In this document: positions 8,196 to 17,164 of the stretch, in pieces
Position numbering within the stretch: the first letter of the stretch is position 1
How the letters are laid out: each line of letters starts with the position of its first letter
Source: Prevotella corporis DSM 18810 = JCM 8529
GTDB lineage: Bacteria > Bacteroidota > Bacteroidia > Bacteroidales > Bacteroidaceae
Assembly (NCBI RefSeq): GCF_000430525.1
Contig: NZ_AUME01000035.1
Span: 1 to 34,675 of the forward strand
Reading direction: 5' to 3'
DNA length: 34,675 bases
Notes under the pieces: generated by a model
Databases searched by the model: none
What the model saw: the letters and a program-made list of their open reading frames with translations, nothing else
Told to the model about the DNA's origin: nothing
Program-made: the position numbers and the translations under genes

Positions 8196-8684
8196 CTACT
8201 TTTTCCTTTCTTTTTGTTTACGACCAGTTGCTGCTTTTTTTGCTTCTAATGCTTCCAATGCAGCTGAGTTATCATCTGGGGCAACGGTTGTGAAACTAAA
8301 TTGGGCGGAATCAATGCTGTTTACTAAATATCTGCCTTTTGCTTTAGTGGTATATTTTGCTTGCATTTTGATATACTTTTTCATTGCTTCCTTTTCTGTT
8401 TCGGCAAACATTACCACACATGTGGGATGTTTACTGTAATTAGAGTTCTGAAGATAATTTTTCATCTGGTAAGCATAGTCATCACGATTCACCAAGAAAT
8501 GTGGACGGCTATCTTCGATATAGACATCCAAAGATTGGATGTCGGTAAAATATACAGTTGAATCATTAAACGACGCAGCAAAGCCAAACATATACACTTT
8601 GGCTATTTTATAACCTTTTGCTGACACAGAATGAGCTAATCCCAAAAGGAAAAATGCTATTAAAAATACTTTATTGAATTTCAT
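8196..8684 (-). CDS. Secreted protein of unknown function
   Basis: I do not recognise this 162-residue protein. It has a clear signal peptide (basic start, hydrophobic core LIAFFLLGLAHSV, likely cleavage after SVSA at about 22), so it should be exported. The mature part alternates short hydrophobic and polar stretches and ends in a lysine/arginine-rich tail (GRKQKERKK). The signal peptide start supports the chosen ATG. It lies 10 bases after rpoD and 25 bases before the HPr-kinase-like gene, with no promoter visible on either side, so it seems to be transcribed with both. Confidence 0.7.
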   Translation of the reverse strand: MKFNKVFLIAFFLLGLAHSVSAKGYKIAKVYMFGFAASFNDSTVYFTDIQSLDVYIEDSRPHFLVNRDDYAYQMKNYLQNSNYSKHPTCVVMFAETEKEAMKKYIKMQAKYTTKAKGRYLVNSIDSAQFSFTTVAPDDNSAALEALEAKKAATGRKQKERKK

Positions 8685-8694
8685 TTTAAATAAT

Positions 8695-9558
8695 TTATTG
8701 TCCTAAATATGCTTTTAGTTCCTTACTAATGTTATTCTGTCTTAAATGCCTGATGGCCTTTTCTTTAATTTGCCTGACTCTCTCCCGTGTCAACCCTGTC
8801 TTTTCGCCTATTTCTTCTAATGACATCTCCTGTTGGTCAAGACCAAAGTAGGCTTTGATAACGAGCCTTTCTCTACTCGACAAAGTATCAAGCACTCTGT
8901 CGATTTCACGAAGCATACTTTCTTCAACAAGCTGATTGTCCGTAGGTATCAGGTCTTTGTTGGGCAAAATGTCAAGCAAGTTATTGTCATCACCATTGCT
9001 GAATGGGGCATCCACTGAGACATGATAAGAGCCGATATTCATTGCAACCTCTACTTTTTCCTCCGAGATGTTAATGTCATCGGCTATTTCGTTTGTACTT
9101 GGTGCTCTGCCATTCTCTTGTTCAAATTTATTCAATACCTTCCGTATCTTGTTTGCTGTTCCAACTTGGTTTAGTGGAACTCTCACTAATCTACTATGTT
9201 CAGCAATGGCCTGCAGAATGCTTTGCCGAATCCACCATACTGCGTAAGATATGAACTTGAATCCTCGGGTCTCATCAAATTTCTTAGCCGCTTTCATTAA
9301 TCCGAGATTTCCTTCATTTATAAGGTCAAGGAGTGAAAGTCCGTAATTTTGATATTGTTTTGCAACAGATACCACAAATCTAAGATTAGCCTTGATTAAC
9401 TTCTCGAGAGCTTTTGTATCACCTTTTCTTATCTTTTGTGCCAATTCAACCTCTTCTTCCATGGAAATGAGATCCTGATGCCCTATTTCCTGAAGATATC
9501 TATCAAGAGAATAACCATCCCGATTTGTTATTTTCTGCGTGATTTTCAGTTGTCTCAT
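8695..9558 (-). CDS. rpoD: Primary RNA polymerase sigma factor (sigma-70 family, Bacteroidetes type)
   Basis: The 287-residue protein contains region 1.2 (about 15-50), region 2 (about 53-123, with [13 protein letters not shown] and the 2.3/2.4 segment [17 protein letters not shown]), region 3 (about 130-205) and region 4 (about 218-275, with the helix-turn-helix [19 protein letters not shown]). It lacks the long region 1.1 and non-conserved insert of E. coli RpoD, as is normal for the Bacteroidetes primary sigma (sigma-ABfR), which recognises TTTG/TAnnTTTG promoters. Its own promoter (9587-9618) is an exact match to that consensus, consistent with self-transcription. Four downstream genes follow at spacings of 10, 25, 2 and 20 bases. 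Confidence 0.95.
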   Translation of the reverse strand: MRQLKITQKITNRDGYSLDRYLQEIGHQDLISMEEEVELAQKIRKGDTKALEKLIKANLRFVVSVAKQYQNYGLSLLDLINEGNLGLMKAAKKFDETRGFKFISYAVWWIRQSILQAIAEHSRLVRVPLNQVGTANKIRKVLNKFEQENGRAPSTNEIADDINISEEKVEVAMNIGSYHVSVDAPFSNGDDNNLLDILPNKDLIPTDNQLVEESMLREIDRVLDTLSSRERLVIKAYFGLDQQEMSLEEIGEKTGLTRERVRQIKEKAIRHLRQNNISKELKAYLGQ

Positions 9559-9586
9559 TGCACTTGGATAATAATATTATACTGGG

Positions 9587-9618
9587 CAAATTTACATAAA
9601 ATCAGTGATTTGAGCAAA
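9587..9618 (-). promoter_or_regulatory. Promoter of rpoD and the genes behind it
   Basis: On the minus strand TTTG (9618-9615) is followed by 20 bases and TAAATTTG (9594-9587), a perfect Bacteroidetes promoter. The ATG of rpoD is at 9558, giving a leader of about 20-25 bases. No other promoter of this quality is seen before the four downstream genes. Confidence 0.8.
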
Positions 9619-9816
9619 GAAAAGGTAAATAATGTCTATCAAATATCACTTTTTCGATGAAATCCTAAACCTCAAACGGTTTATTAAAACCTGTACAGAT
9701 TTTGTTTGATTGTCGTTCAAGGCGCTTTGGCATTTTGTCAAAGTCGAAACGGACAATGTTGAAAGTGGACGACATGGAAACTGCTGACTGGTGGAGAGAT
9801 ACGGTATGATACCTCG

Positions 9817-10656
9817 TTATAGTTTTGTTATAAAAGTAAAACTATCACGAAAAGATTGCGTCATTGAATGGGGCTCGTTTGAGAAAATACCAAATATAGT
9901 GCTTCCGCTTCCCGACATCTGCGCATATAGTGCTCCCATATTGTATAACTCCTCCTTGATTCTTCCTAAAGATGGATGAGATTGGAAAATAGAATGCTCA
10001 AAATCGTTCACAAGAGAATATCTCCAATCTTTGATTGGACATTTCACAATATCCTTACAACTAACAGTTGACGGCCTTGGCTTAATATTTGAGAAAGCTT
10101 CTTTTGTAGAGATAGATATTTCGGGCTTGACTAATCCTATATAGTAACTAGATAGATTAATATCTTCTGTGTTTAAAAATTCCATCTTTTCTCCAATTCC
10201 ACTTGCAAAACATGGTTTATTGTGGATGAAAAAGGAGCAATCGGCACCTAACTGAACCGCATAATCTTGCATTTGGGGACTGCTAATATTGAGACTAAAA
10301 TATTCATTTAGCAATTTCAGCATATTGACAGCATCAGAAGAGCCGCCGCCCAAGCCTGCCTCTGAGGGTATTTTTTTTGTTAATTTGACACGAATATCTG
10401 GTAGCCCATGTTCCTTAGCAATTAATTCATAGGCTTTTACAACCAAATTGCGTTGTGGATCACAATCCAATAAAGCCCCGTCAACTTCAAGTGTACACAG
10501 TGGATTCTCAGATTGATGACCGATATCGATAAGTTCCAATTGATCACAAAGCGGTATAGGATAGAGCACAGTCTCAAGATTGTGATACCCATCGTTGCGT
10601 TTTCCAATAATGTTTAATCCTAAATTTATTTTAGAGCAAGGATATATTGTCATCAT
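9817..10656 (-). CDS. ispE: 4-diphosphocytidyl-2-C-methyl-D-erythritol kinase
   Basis: IspE phosphorylates CDP-methylerythritol in the non-mevalonate isoprenoid pathway. Counting from the chosen start, the GHMP-kinase motifs are SKINLGLN (8-15, catalytic Lys9), PSEAGLGGGSSDA (97-109, ATP-binding loop), GADCSFF (137-143, catalytic Asp139) and a C-terminal MSGSGSTIFGIF motif. The frame is open to 10713, but the extra 19 codons would run through the -7 promoter box at 10679-10686, so the ATG at 10656 (or the adjacent one at 10653) is the likely start. That gives 279 residues, normal for the family. dnaB lies divergently upstream. Confidence 0.95.
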   Translation of the reverse strand: MMTIYPCSKINLGLNIIGKRNDGYHNLETVLYPIPLCDQLELIDIGHQSENPLCTLEVDGALLDCDPQRNLVVKAYELIAKEHGLPDIRVKLTKKIPSEAGLGGGSSDAVNMLKLLNEYFSLNISSPQMQDYAVQLGADCSFFIHNKPCFASGIGEKMEFLNTEDINLSSYYIGLVKPEISISTKEAFSNIKPRPSTVSCKDIVKCPIKDWRYSLVNDFEHSIFQSHPSLGRIKEELYNMGALYAQMSGSGSTIFGIFSNEPHSMTQSFRDSFTFITKL

Positions 10657-10678
10657 GTATAATTGAATTTTTGTTTTG

Positions 10679-10737
10679 CAAAGATAGAAAAACTTATTAC
10701 TTATGGTAGGCAAGTTTAAAGTTTTTTTGTAAATTTG
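10679..10737. promoter_or_regulatory. Divergent promoter region of ispE and dnaB
   Basis: On the minus strand TATCTTTG (10686-10679) serves ispE; on the plus strand TAAATTTG (10730-10737) serves dnaB. Both match TAnnTTTG; neither has a perfect TTTG at 20 bases. The dnaB ATG is only 8 bases beyond its -7 box, so the dnaB message would have almost no leader. Confidence 0.6.
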
Positions 10738-10744
10738 TAGCGTT

Positions 10745-12277
10745 ATGCCAGAAAAAGATAGTGTTAAATCAAAAAATCCACGTCGGCGTCAATCAGCATC
10801 GATTGATACCTCATACGGACATCTCCAACCTCAAGCTCTTGAAGTAGAGAAAGTGGTGTTGGGTGCCCTAATGATTGATAAGGACGCTTTTACAGTAATA
10901 TCAGAAATATTGCGTCCTGAAACGTTTTACGAGCCTCGTCATCAAAAGATTTATGAAGCGATACAATCATTGAATCTACAGCAAAAGCCTGTGGACATAA
11001 TGACTGTGGCAGAGGAATTGCGCTATAAAGGAAATTTGGAAGATGTGGGCGGTCCAACCTATATAGTAGAATTGAGTTCTCATGTGGCATCATCCGCTCA
11101 CATAGAATATCATGGACACATTTTAGCACAGAAATTTCTTGCCCGACAACTCATCCAATTTGCATCAATGATAGAAACAGATGCTTTTGACGAAACAGTT
11201 GACGTAGATGATTTGATGCAAAGAGCCGAAGGAAGTCTTTTTGAGTTGTCACAGAAGAATATGGCTCAGGATTATACACAGATTGACCCTATTGTAAAAC
11301 AGGCACATGAACTTCTTCAGAAAGCAGCTTCCAATAAGGAGAGCGGAGGACTTACTGGTGTTCCTACTGGCTACAAGAAGTTAGATGAGATAACTGCTGG
11401 TTGGCAATTGTCAGACCTAATCATTATAGCAGGACGCCCAGCCATGGGTAAGACGTCCTTTGCACTGAGCCTTGCAAAAAACATTGCCATTGATTATCGC
11501 CTGCCTCTCGCCTTCTTCTCACTTGAAATGAACAATGTGCAATTGGTAAATCGCCTGATTTCTAATGTGTGCTCTATACCTGGAAACAAGATACTTAATG
11601 GGCAACTTACACCGGACGAATGGGAAAGGTTCGACAATAACATCAGGAAAATGGATGGGGCACCGATATATGTTGATGACACACCTGGTTTATCAGTGTT
11701 TGAATTGCGTACGAAAGCACGCCGTTTAGTCCGAGAACATGACATCAAGATATTGATGATTGACTATCTTCAGCTGATGAATGCCAATGGAATGAGGTTC
11801 AGTAGCAGACAAGAAGAAGTTTCTACCATAAGCCGTTCGCTGAAAAGTTTGGCAAAGGAGCTAAATATTCCAATCCTTGCATTGTCACAGCTTAACCGAA
11901 CAGTTGAACAGAGAGATGGCCCTGAGGGGAAACGCCCTCAACTTAGCGACTTGCGAGAGTCAGGAGCTATAGAACAGGATGCCGATATGGTGTTGTTTGT
12001 ACATAGACCAGAATATTACCATATCTATCAAGACGAGAAAGGAAATGACCTTCATGGAATGGCACAAATCATTATTGCAAAGCACCGTAAAGGTGCCACG
12101 GGTGATGTGTTGCTTAATTTCCGTGGGGAATATACTCGCTTTTCAAATCCTGATGAAACAGATATATTTAAAGCTCCAATTGACAACGGCAATTTAGCGT
12201 CAGGCGAGATTGTTAGCAGCAGAATGAATGACGATCCTTTCCCAGAACCACCGCTGGATGGTGTTACTGCGTTCTAA
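10745..12277 (+). CDS. dnaB: Replicative DNA helicase
   Basis: The hexameric helicase that unwinds DNA at the replication fork. The 510 residues contain the N-terminal DnaB domain (about 27-130), a linker, and the RecA-like C-terminal domain with Walker A GRPAMGKT (230-237), FFSLEM (257-262), Walker B ILMIDYLQL (336-344), LSQLNR (380-385) and DLRESGAIEQDAD (402-414). No intein or insertion interrupts the ATPase domain. The acidic, proline-containing C-terminal tail (after about 475) is typical of Bacteroidetes DnaB. The start is the ATG just after the -7 box. Confidence 0.97.
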   Translation: MPEKDSVKSKNPRRRQSASIDTSYGHLQPQALEVEKVVLGALMIDKDAFTVISEILRPETFYEPRHQKIYEAIQSLNLQQKPVDIMTVAEELRYKGNLEDVGGPTYIVELSSHVASSAHIEYHGHILAQKFLARQLIQFASMIETDAFDETVDVDDLMQRAEGSLFELSQKNMAQDYTQIDPIVKQAHELLQKAASNKESGGLTGVPTGYKKLDEITAGWQLSDLIIIAGRPAMGKTSFALSLAKNIAIDYRLPLAFFSLEMNNVQLVNRLISNVCSIPGNKILNGQLTPDEWERFDNNIRKMDGAPIYVDDTPGLSVFELRTKARRLVREHDIKILMIDYLQLMNANGMRFSSRQEEVSTISRSLKSLAKELNIPILALSQLNRTVEQRDGPEGKRPQLSDLRESGAIEQDADMVLFVHRPEYYHIYQDEKGNDLHGMAQIIIAKHRKGATGDVLLNFRGEYTRFSNPDETDIFKAPIDNGNLASGEIVSSRMNDDPFPEPPLDGVTAF

Positions 12278-12345
12278 TGATAATAGAATAGAAAAGATTT
12301 ATCCTTCTCATTGATTTTCGATGAGGCAAGTTTTACTTTCAGCAA

Positions 12346-12433
12346 GAAGGTTCAGCGATAGGAAACTAATTGGTGACCTTTTACTGTGCAAAACCTAACC
12401 TATCACCATACGAAAGGTCACCTTTTGTTTGGT
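12346..12433. repeat. Degenerate repeat, four units of 22 bases
   Basis: Four units begin at 12346, 12368, 12390 and 12412. Each has a T-S/A-A triplet at the same register (12352 TCA, 12374 TGA, 12396 TAA, 12418 TCA) within a core close to AAAAGGTSASCTTT. Units two and four also form a 10-bp inverted pair, GGTGACCTTT (12372-12381) with AAAGGTCACC (12413-12422), followed by TTTT, so the array could act as the dnaB terminator. The same periodic unit recurs at 25243-25330. Confidence 0.55.
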
Positions 12434-12630
12434 ACTTATTTGATTCTGATTTTTAGTAAGTTATAAATCTAATTGTAGCTAATTCTTTTTAACTTTAATT
12501 ACTTTGTTAGCCATGGTCATTATCTTTTGGAAAAGACGCTCTATGAGAGTTATTTGCTTATATGGCTACACTTGATTTTGATAGTAGATGCCTTCTGCCT
12601 GAATAATAACATCTGTATTTGATTGATAAA

Positions 12631-12669
12631 AACAAAGAGAGTATGTCATATGCCATACTCTCTTTTGTT
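12631..12669. terminator. Bidirectional stem-loop terminator between dnaB and pgk
   Basis: AACAAAGAGAGTATG (12631-12645) pairs with CATACTCTCTTTTGTT (12654-12669) with a single bulged base and an 8-base loop. On the minus strand the stem runs into a T-rich tail, so it suits termination of pgk; on the plus strand it can serve as a backstop for dnaB. Confidence 0.75.
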
Positions 12670-12716
12670 AAAATCTTAGTTCTCCCAATAGTTTTGAAAG
12701 GAGGAATTTTATTAAG

Positions 12717-13970
12717 TTATTCTTTATTGATAGCTGCTACACCAGGGAGGACTTTACCCTCGATTGCTTCAAGCATAGCGCCTCCACCAGTAGAAACATA
12801 AGAAACCTTGTCTGCCAATCCGAATTTGTTGACTGCTGCAACAGAGTCGCCACCTCCAACAAGCGAGAAAGCACCATTCTTTTGAGTAGCCTCAGCAACA
12901 TATTTGGCAATCTCACCTGTACCATGAGCGAAGTTTTCCAGCTCAAATACACCTACTGGACCATTCCAAAGGATAGTTTTTGAATCGAGAATTATTTTTT
13001 TCCAGTTCTCCAGACTTTCTTCTGACGCATCCATACCTTCCCATTCGTCAGGAATCTGATTGATAGGGAACACCTTACGTTCTGTGTCATTAGAAAATTC
13101 TTTACCGCAAAGGGTTGCAACTGACAAAGAAAGGTTTACCCCTTTCTCCTTAGCCGCTGACATTACATTCAGCGCCTCAGGCATCAATTCGTCCTCATGG
13201 AGCGACTTTCCAATCTTGCCGCCTTGTGCCTTGATGAAAGTATATCCCATTCCGCCTCCAATAATGAGATTATCGACTTTGTCAAGAAGGTTTTTGATAA
13301 CTCCAAGCTTGGAACTTACCTTAGAACCACCAATAATAGCCGTGAATGGATGCTGTGCATTCTTGAGCACGTTGTCGATGGCGTTCACTTCTTTTTCCAT
13401 AAGAAAACCGAGCATTTTGCGTCCAGCATCAAAATAATCGGCAATGACGGCAGTTGAAGCATGCTTGCGGTGAGCGGTGCCAAATGCGTCATTAACATAT
13501 ACATCTGCATAAGAAGCCAGCTTCTTGGCAAATTCTACTTGGCGGATTTTCATTTCCTTAGCAGCTTCATCATATTCAGGAGTACCCTTTTCTACATTAA
13601 TGGGCTTGCCTTCTTCCTCTGCATAGAAACGGAGGTTCTCAAGCATAAGAGCTTCTCCAGCCTTCAGATTGGCAGTTTCTACTTCTGCATTACCTGCGTC
13701 CTTTGCAAACTTCACCTCAACGCCCAGTGCTTCACTCACATTTTTTACAATCTGACTCAGTGACAGTTCGGGCTTCACTTTGCCTTTCGGCTTGCCCATG
13801 TGACTCATCATTATCAACGCGCCACCATCTGAAAGCACCTTCTTCAATGTAGGAAGTGCACCACGGATACGGGTATCGTCTGTAACATTACCATTTTCAT
13901 CCAATGGCACATTGAAATCAACGCGGACAATAGCCTTTAGCCCTGCGAAATTAAAATCATTAATTTTCAT
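12717..13970 (-). CDS. pgk: Phosphoglycerate kinase
   Basis: The glycolytic enzyme that transfers the acyl phosphate of 1,3-bisphosphoglycerate to ADP. The 417 residues are the usual bacterial length. Visible signatures are [20 protein letters not shown] near the N-terminus (substrate-binding Asp, Asn and Arg), [57 protein letters not shown] and [11 protein letters not shown] (nucleotide binding). It is a stand-alone gene, divergent from queC and facing dnaB across a terminator. Confidence 0.97.
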   Translation of the reverse strand: MKINDFNFAGLKAIVRVDFNVPLDENGNVTDDTRIRGALPTLKKVLSDGGALIMMSHMGKPKGKVKPELSLSQIVKNVSEALGVEVKFAKDAGNAEVETANLKAGEALMLENLRFYAEEEGKPINVEKGTPEYDEAAKEMKIRQVEFAKKLASYADVYVNDAFGTAHRKHASTAVIADYFDAGRKMLGFLMEKEVNAIDNVLKNAQHPFTAIIGGSKVSSKLGVIKNLLDKVDNLIIGGGMGYTFIKAQGGKIGKSLHEDELMPEALNVMSAAKEKGVNLSLSVATLCGKEFSNDTERKVFPINQIPDEWEGMDASEESLENWKKIILDSKTILWNGPVGVFELENFAHGTGEIAKYVAEATQKNGAFSLVGGGDSVAAVNKFGLADKVSYVSTGGGAMLEAIEGKVLPGVAAINKE

Positions 13971-14011
13971 TTGAATTTTATTTGAAGTTTATAATGAATA
14001 CATTCTTACCG

Positions 14012-14019
14012 CAAAAATA
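14012..14019 (-). promoter_or_regulatory. -7 element upstream of pgk
   Basis: The minus strand reads TATTTTTG, matching TAnnTTTG, about 41 bases before the pgk ATG at 13970. No clear TTTG is found at the expected -33 distance. Confidence 0.5.
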
Positions 14020-14062
14020 CATAATTTTAATTGATTAATAGAATGATATCAGATATTTTTTG

Positions 14063-14070
14063 TATTTTTG
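14063..14070 (+). promoter_or_regulatory. -7 element upstream of queC
   Basis: TATTTTTG lies 18 bases before the queC ATG at 14089. It is about 44 bases from the opposing pgk -7 box, so the two divergent promoters share a compact AT-rich region. The -33 element is not clear. I see no preQ1 riboswitch in the short leader. Confidence 0.5.
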
Positions 14071-14088
14071 CATATAAATACGTAATCA

Positions 14089-14742
14089 ATGAAAGATTCT
14101 ATTATTATTGTAAGTGGAGGTTTAGATTCCATAACGCTTTTATACGACAAACAGGAAACAATTGAATTGGCAATTTCTTTTGACTATGGGCAGAATCATG
14201 CTGAAAAAGAAATTCCATTTGCAGCATATCATTGCAATAAACTTGGTATATCACATATTGTCATTCCTTTGAAGTTCATGCAAAGCTATTTCAAGAGTTC
14301 GCTTATTGAGGGATCAGACAAAATCCCCGATGGTCATTATGCAGAAGACAACATGAAGTCAACTGTAGTTCCTTTCCGCAATGGCATAATGCTCTCGATA
14401 GCTGTCGGAATAGCAGAAAGTCACAATCTCAATCGTATTTATATAGCCAATCACGGTGGCGACCACACCATCTATCCAGATTGTCGTCCAGAATTCATCT
14501 CATCGATGAATCGAGCAGCTACGACAGGAACGTTCAACAATACATGTATTGAGGCTGCCTATACCAATATGAGCAAGGCGGACATTGTGAGACGTGGCTT
14601 GTCACTGGGAATAGATTATTCAAAGACTTGGAGTTGCTATAAAAATGGAGAACATCAATGTGGAAAATGTGGAACTTGCGTGGAACGTCGTGAGGCTTTC
14701 AAAGTGGTAGGAGTAGAAGACCCCACAACTTATTCCTTATAG
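14089..14742 (+). CDS. queC: 7-cyano-7-deazaguanine synthase
   Basis: QueC converts 7-carboxy-7-deazaguanine to preQ0 using ATP and ammonia, in the pathway to queuosine in tRNA. The 217 residues show the PP-loop SGGLDS (9-14), FDYGQNHAEKE (31-41), VPFRNGIML (94-102), NHGGDHTIYPDCRPEF (121-136) and the zinc-binding cysteines 183, 191, 194 and 197 (C-x7-C-x2-C-x2-C). All key residues are present. No queD, queE or queF lies in the window. The similar enzymes of DNA-modification (dpd) clusters are an unlikely alternative, as no such partner genes are nearby. Confidence 0.95.
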   Translation: MKDSIIIVSGGLDSITLLYDKQETIELAISFDYGQNHAEKEIPFAAYHCNKLGISHIVIPLKFMQSYFKSSLIEGSDKIPDGHYAEDNMKSTVVPFRNGIMLSIAVGIAESHNLNRIYIANHGGDHTIYPDCRPEFISSMNRAATTGTFNNTCIEAAYTNMSKADIVRRGLSLGIDYSKTWSCYKNGEHQCGKCGTCVERREAFKVVGVEDPTTYSL

Positions 14743-14776
14743 GTTGAGAGTCTTCCTCGATAAATGAAAAGTCATC

Positions 14777-17164
14777 TTAGAATTCTACCGTAATCCTACC
14801 ATTGATTTGTCGCCCTGTCAAATAGTTTGGAACCGCATATTGCTGTCCCGCAATGTCAGTGATCCAATAATATGAGTTGACATTATTGATTCCGAAGAGA
14901 TTCAAACAGTCAACGCCCAACCATACATTTCTGAAAATTGAAGACTTTGAGCCGTCGTGATTGTCGAACAGTCGATAGCTCATACCTATATCTGCACGTT
15001 TATAGGCTGGAGCACGGAAAGAATTGTTTTCAAGTTCTTTGTGTGGAGCTGAAAATGGTAGTCCGTCAGCATATGCCAGTTTAAGTGACATTCGCCAGCG
15101 GGTTGTGCCAGGAAAATAATCGGTAAAATAGAGATTCACAGCAAAACGCTGATCAGTAGGCAGTGGAATACTCTTACCATTCAGTTTCATTCGTGTGTTC
15201 ATCAGACTAAATGTGAGCCATGAATCTGTTCCTGGCACAAATTCACCAAAGAGTTTGAGATCGATGCCCATAGCGTGTCCTGACGACTCATTATCACCAT
15301 AATAAGTAACTTTCACATTATCCACAGAATAGGGGACGAGGCGAGAGAGGGCCTTGTAATAGATTTCCGTTGTGAACTTGAACGGACGATTCATCAATTG
15401 GAAGCGGTAGCTCATTGAAGCCAAAGCGTGGATGGAACGTTGAGCCTTGATTTTCTTATTGAGCAAAGCATAGGTAATTCCGTTTATTGTAGTTGTATCA
15501 CGCAATTCCTTATAGAATGGAGCCTGATAATAAAGGCCTCCTGCCAAACGGAAAGAGAGGTTCCGATTCCATCCAGGAGTAATAGTCAGGGATGCACGAG
15601 GAGACACTAAACTTTCACCATTGAAACTCCAATGAGCATATCTAACACCATAGTTCAATGTGAAAAGGGTGGGGATGGAGTCCTTGGTCTGAAAATGCCA
15701 TGTATCTTGTAAATATGCTTCAATACGTTTAGCGTCAAGCTTGTTTTGTGCTCGGAGCGAATAAATCATGTTGAGATCTTCACCAGTATGGGGAACGTTA
15801 TACCCAGCAGAGTCACGGTACTCATATTCTGCAGAATGTTCCTCAATTTTTTCCATTTTATAGGTAAAAGCACCTTCTATATTATGTTTTCCTGCCCGAT
15901 GCTTCATCATGAGTTTGAAACTTTGCACATTGGCATTTAGATAATCACGTGAATGTTGAGAATAAGTGCCAACACCCAAATTCTCGGATGTCTCAGTTTG
16001 TGTGAGCCAATATTGTCCTTGGATATCATAACGCTCTTGCTCTTTTGTCGTAAATGCAGATGCTATCAGTGACAAATCTGTCTTTGATGAAAGATGGTTC
16101 GTTATGCTGAAAGTTCCAAAAAAGGTTCGGAAAAGGTCATTCTCCATGCCATCGAAATAGACTTTAAATGATTTGACATTTTCCATTGTTCCAAAATTTG
16201 TTTCTCGGTCTTTTGGCTCGAAGTTATAATGGTTATCAGAAATATTACCGATAAAGTCAATTTGCCAACGCTTGTTCGGATTCCATGACAAGAAGGTCTG
16301 ATAGTCAAGGAACGATGGCTTGTACTCCCCATCAGTATCTAAAGAACCCAACAAATATTTGTTGGTTTTATAACGTAATCCATTTATCCATGAGAGTTTT
16401 TTAGTTGAAAGACCAAAATACCCATTGGCGCCAAGCAATGAAGCAGAAATTGAACCTTCTGTTCGTTTTGGGCGTTTATATGTAATATCGAGTGCTGAAC
16501 TCATCTTGTCCCCATACTTTGCCTCAAAACCTCCAGTTGAGAATCCTACGCTCTCTACCATATCAGGATTGATTACGGAAAGTCCTTCTTGTTGTCCACT
16601 ACGGACAAGGAATGGACGATATACTTCAACGTTATTGATATAGACCGAGTTCTCATCAAACGTTCCACCTCTTACGTTGTATTGTGATGATAGTTCGGAG
16701 TGAGTTGAAACACCAGCTTGTGTCTGAATCATTTCTTCCACGGCATTTCCAGTAGCGGATGGTCCTTGCTTGGTAGTTTCTATCTTGAGCTCTTCTGTGG
16801 TCCCATGTTGCGGGGTCTTACCTTCCACAACTACTTCCTGAAGTTCGTTATCGTCAGCTAATTGAACTAAAAGGGTCTGTTTACCATTAGGCTTATATAA
16901 TACTTTTGTTTTAGATTTATATCCAATCATGGAAAATCTAACTTTCACGGAATCTTCACTTTGCAGCATAAGACTGAACTCTCCCTTTAAGTTGCTCATG
17001 GCTAATTTTCCTTGAGATACAACCATTATGGAAGCTAATTCAATAGGGTTCCCATCCTTGTCTGATACTTTGCCTTGAAGTGTAAAGGATTGCCCAAAAG
17101 CCTGATTGACTGTTAGTGATAAGATGAGTATAATAAAAATATAAAATATCTTTCTATGTAACAT
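14777..17164 (-). CDS. TonB-dependent receptor with carboxypeptidase-regulatory-like N-terminal domain
   Basis: A 795-residue outer-membrane receptor. In order: signal peptide (1-24, hydrophobic core IFIILILSLTV), a carboxypeptidase-D-regulatory-like beta-sandwich (about 27-105), a plug domain (about 120-225, with YNVRGGTFDENSVYINNVEVYRP split across its middle) and a 22-strand-type barrel ending in the terminal Phe of GRITVEF. No susD-like gene is adjacent, so this is not a glycan SusC/D pair; the ligand (siderophore, vitamin, peptide or other) cannot be told. It lies downstream of uvrA on the same strand but across a 331-base gap, so it is probably transcribed separately. Confidence 0.9.
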   Translation of the reverse strand: MLHRKIFYIFIILILSLTVNQAFGQSFTLQGKVSDKDGNPIELASIMVVSQGKLAMSNLKGEFSLMLQSEDSVKVRFSMIGYKSKTKVLYKPNGKQTLLVQLADDNELQEVVVEGKTPQHGTTEELKIETTKQGPSATGNAVEEMIQTQAGVSTHSELSSQYNVRGGTFDENSVYINNVEVYRPFLVRSGQQEGLSVINPDMVESVGFSTGGFEAKYGDKMSSALDITYKRPKRTEGSISASLLGANGYFGLSTKKLSWINGLRYKTNKYLLGSLDTDGEYKPSFLDYQTFLSWNPNKRWQIDFIGNISDNHYNFEPKDRETNFGTMENVKSFKVYFDGMENDLFRTFFGTFSITNHLSSKTDLSLIASAFTTKEQERYDIQGQYWLTQTETSENLGVGTYSQHSRDYLNANVQSFKLMMKHRAGKHNIEGAFTYKMEKIEEHSAEYEYRDSAGYNVPHTGEDLNMIYSLRAQNKLDAKRIEAYLQDTWHFQTKDSIPTLFTLNYGVRYAHWSFNGESLVSPRASLTITPGWNRNLSFRLAGGLYYQAPFYKELRDTTTINGITYALLNKKIKAQRSIHALASMSYRFQLMNRPFKFTTEIYYKALSRLVPYSVDNVKVTYYGDNESSGHAMGIDLKLFGEFVPGTDSWLTFSLMNTRMKLNGKSIPLPTDQRFAVNLYFTDYFPGTTRWRMSLKLAYADGLPFSAPHKELENNSFRAPAYKRADIGMSYRLFDNHDGSKSSIFRNVWLGVDCLNLFGINNVNSYYWITDIAGQQYAVPNYLTGRQINGRITVEF

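Larger units (their letters stand above)
12278..12716. other. Intergenic region between convergent dnaB and pgk
   Basis: The 439 bases carry no credible gene. They hold a degenerate array with 22-base period (12346-12433) and a long stem-loop terminator (12631-12669). The stretch 12434-12630 is AT-rich and shows nothing recognisable. Confidence 0.6.

Noticed and set aside
9619..9816. Gene or RNA between rpoD and ispE
   Set aside because: Only short frames without start context; nothing recognisable beyond the rpoD promoter next to it.
12346..12433. CRISPR array
   Set aside because: A period of 22 bases without separate unique spacers, strongly degenerate units and no cas genes in the window.
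13060..13763. Several plus-strand frames of 86-125 codons in pgk
   Set aside because: All are antisense shadows of pgk, which has a complete set of motifs.
14071..14088. preQ1 riboswitch before queC
   Set aside because: The leader between the -7 box and the ATG is only about 18 bases, too short for a preQ1 aptamer.
14777..17164. SusC of a polysaccharide utilisation locus
   Set aside because: No SusD-like gene, glycoside hydrolase or hybrid sensor is adjacent, and the protein is shorter than a typical SusC.
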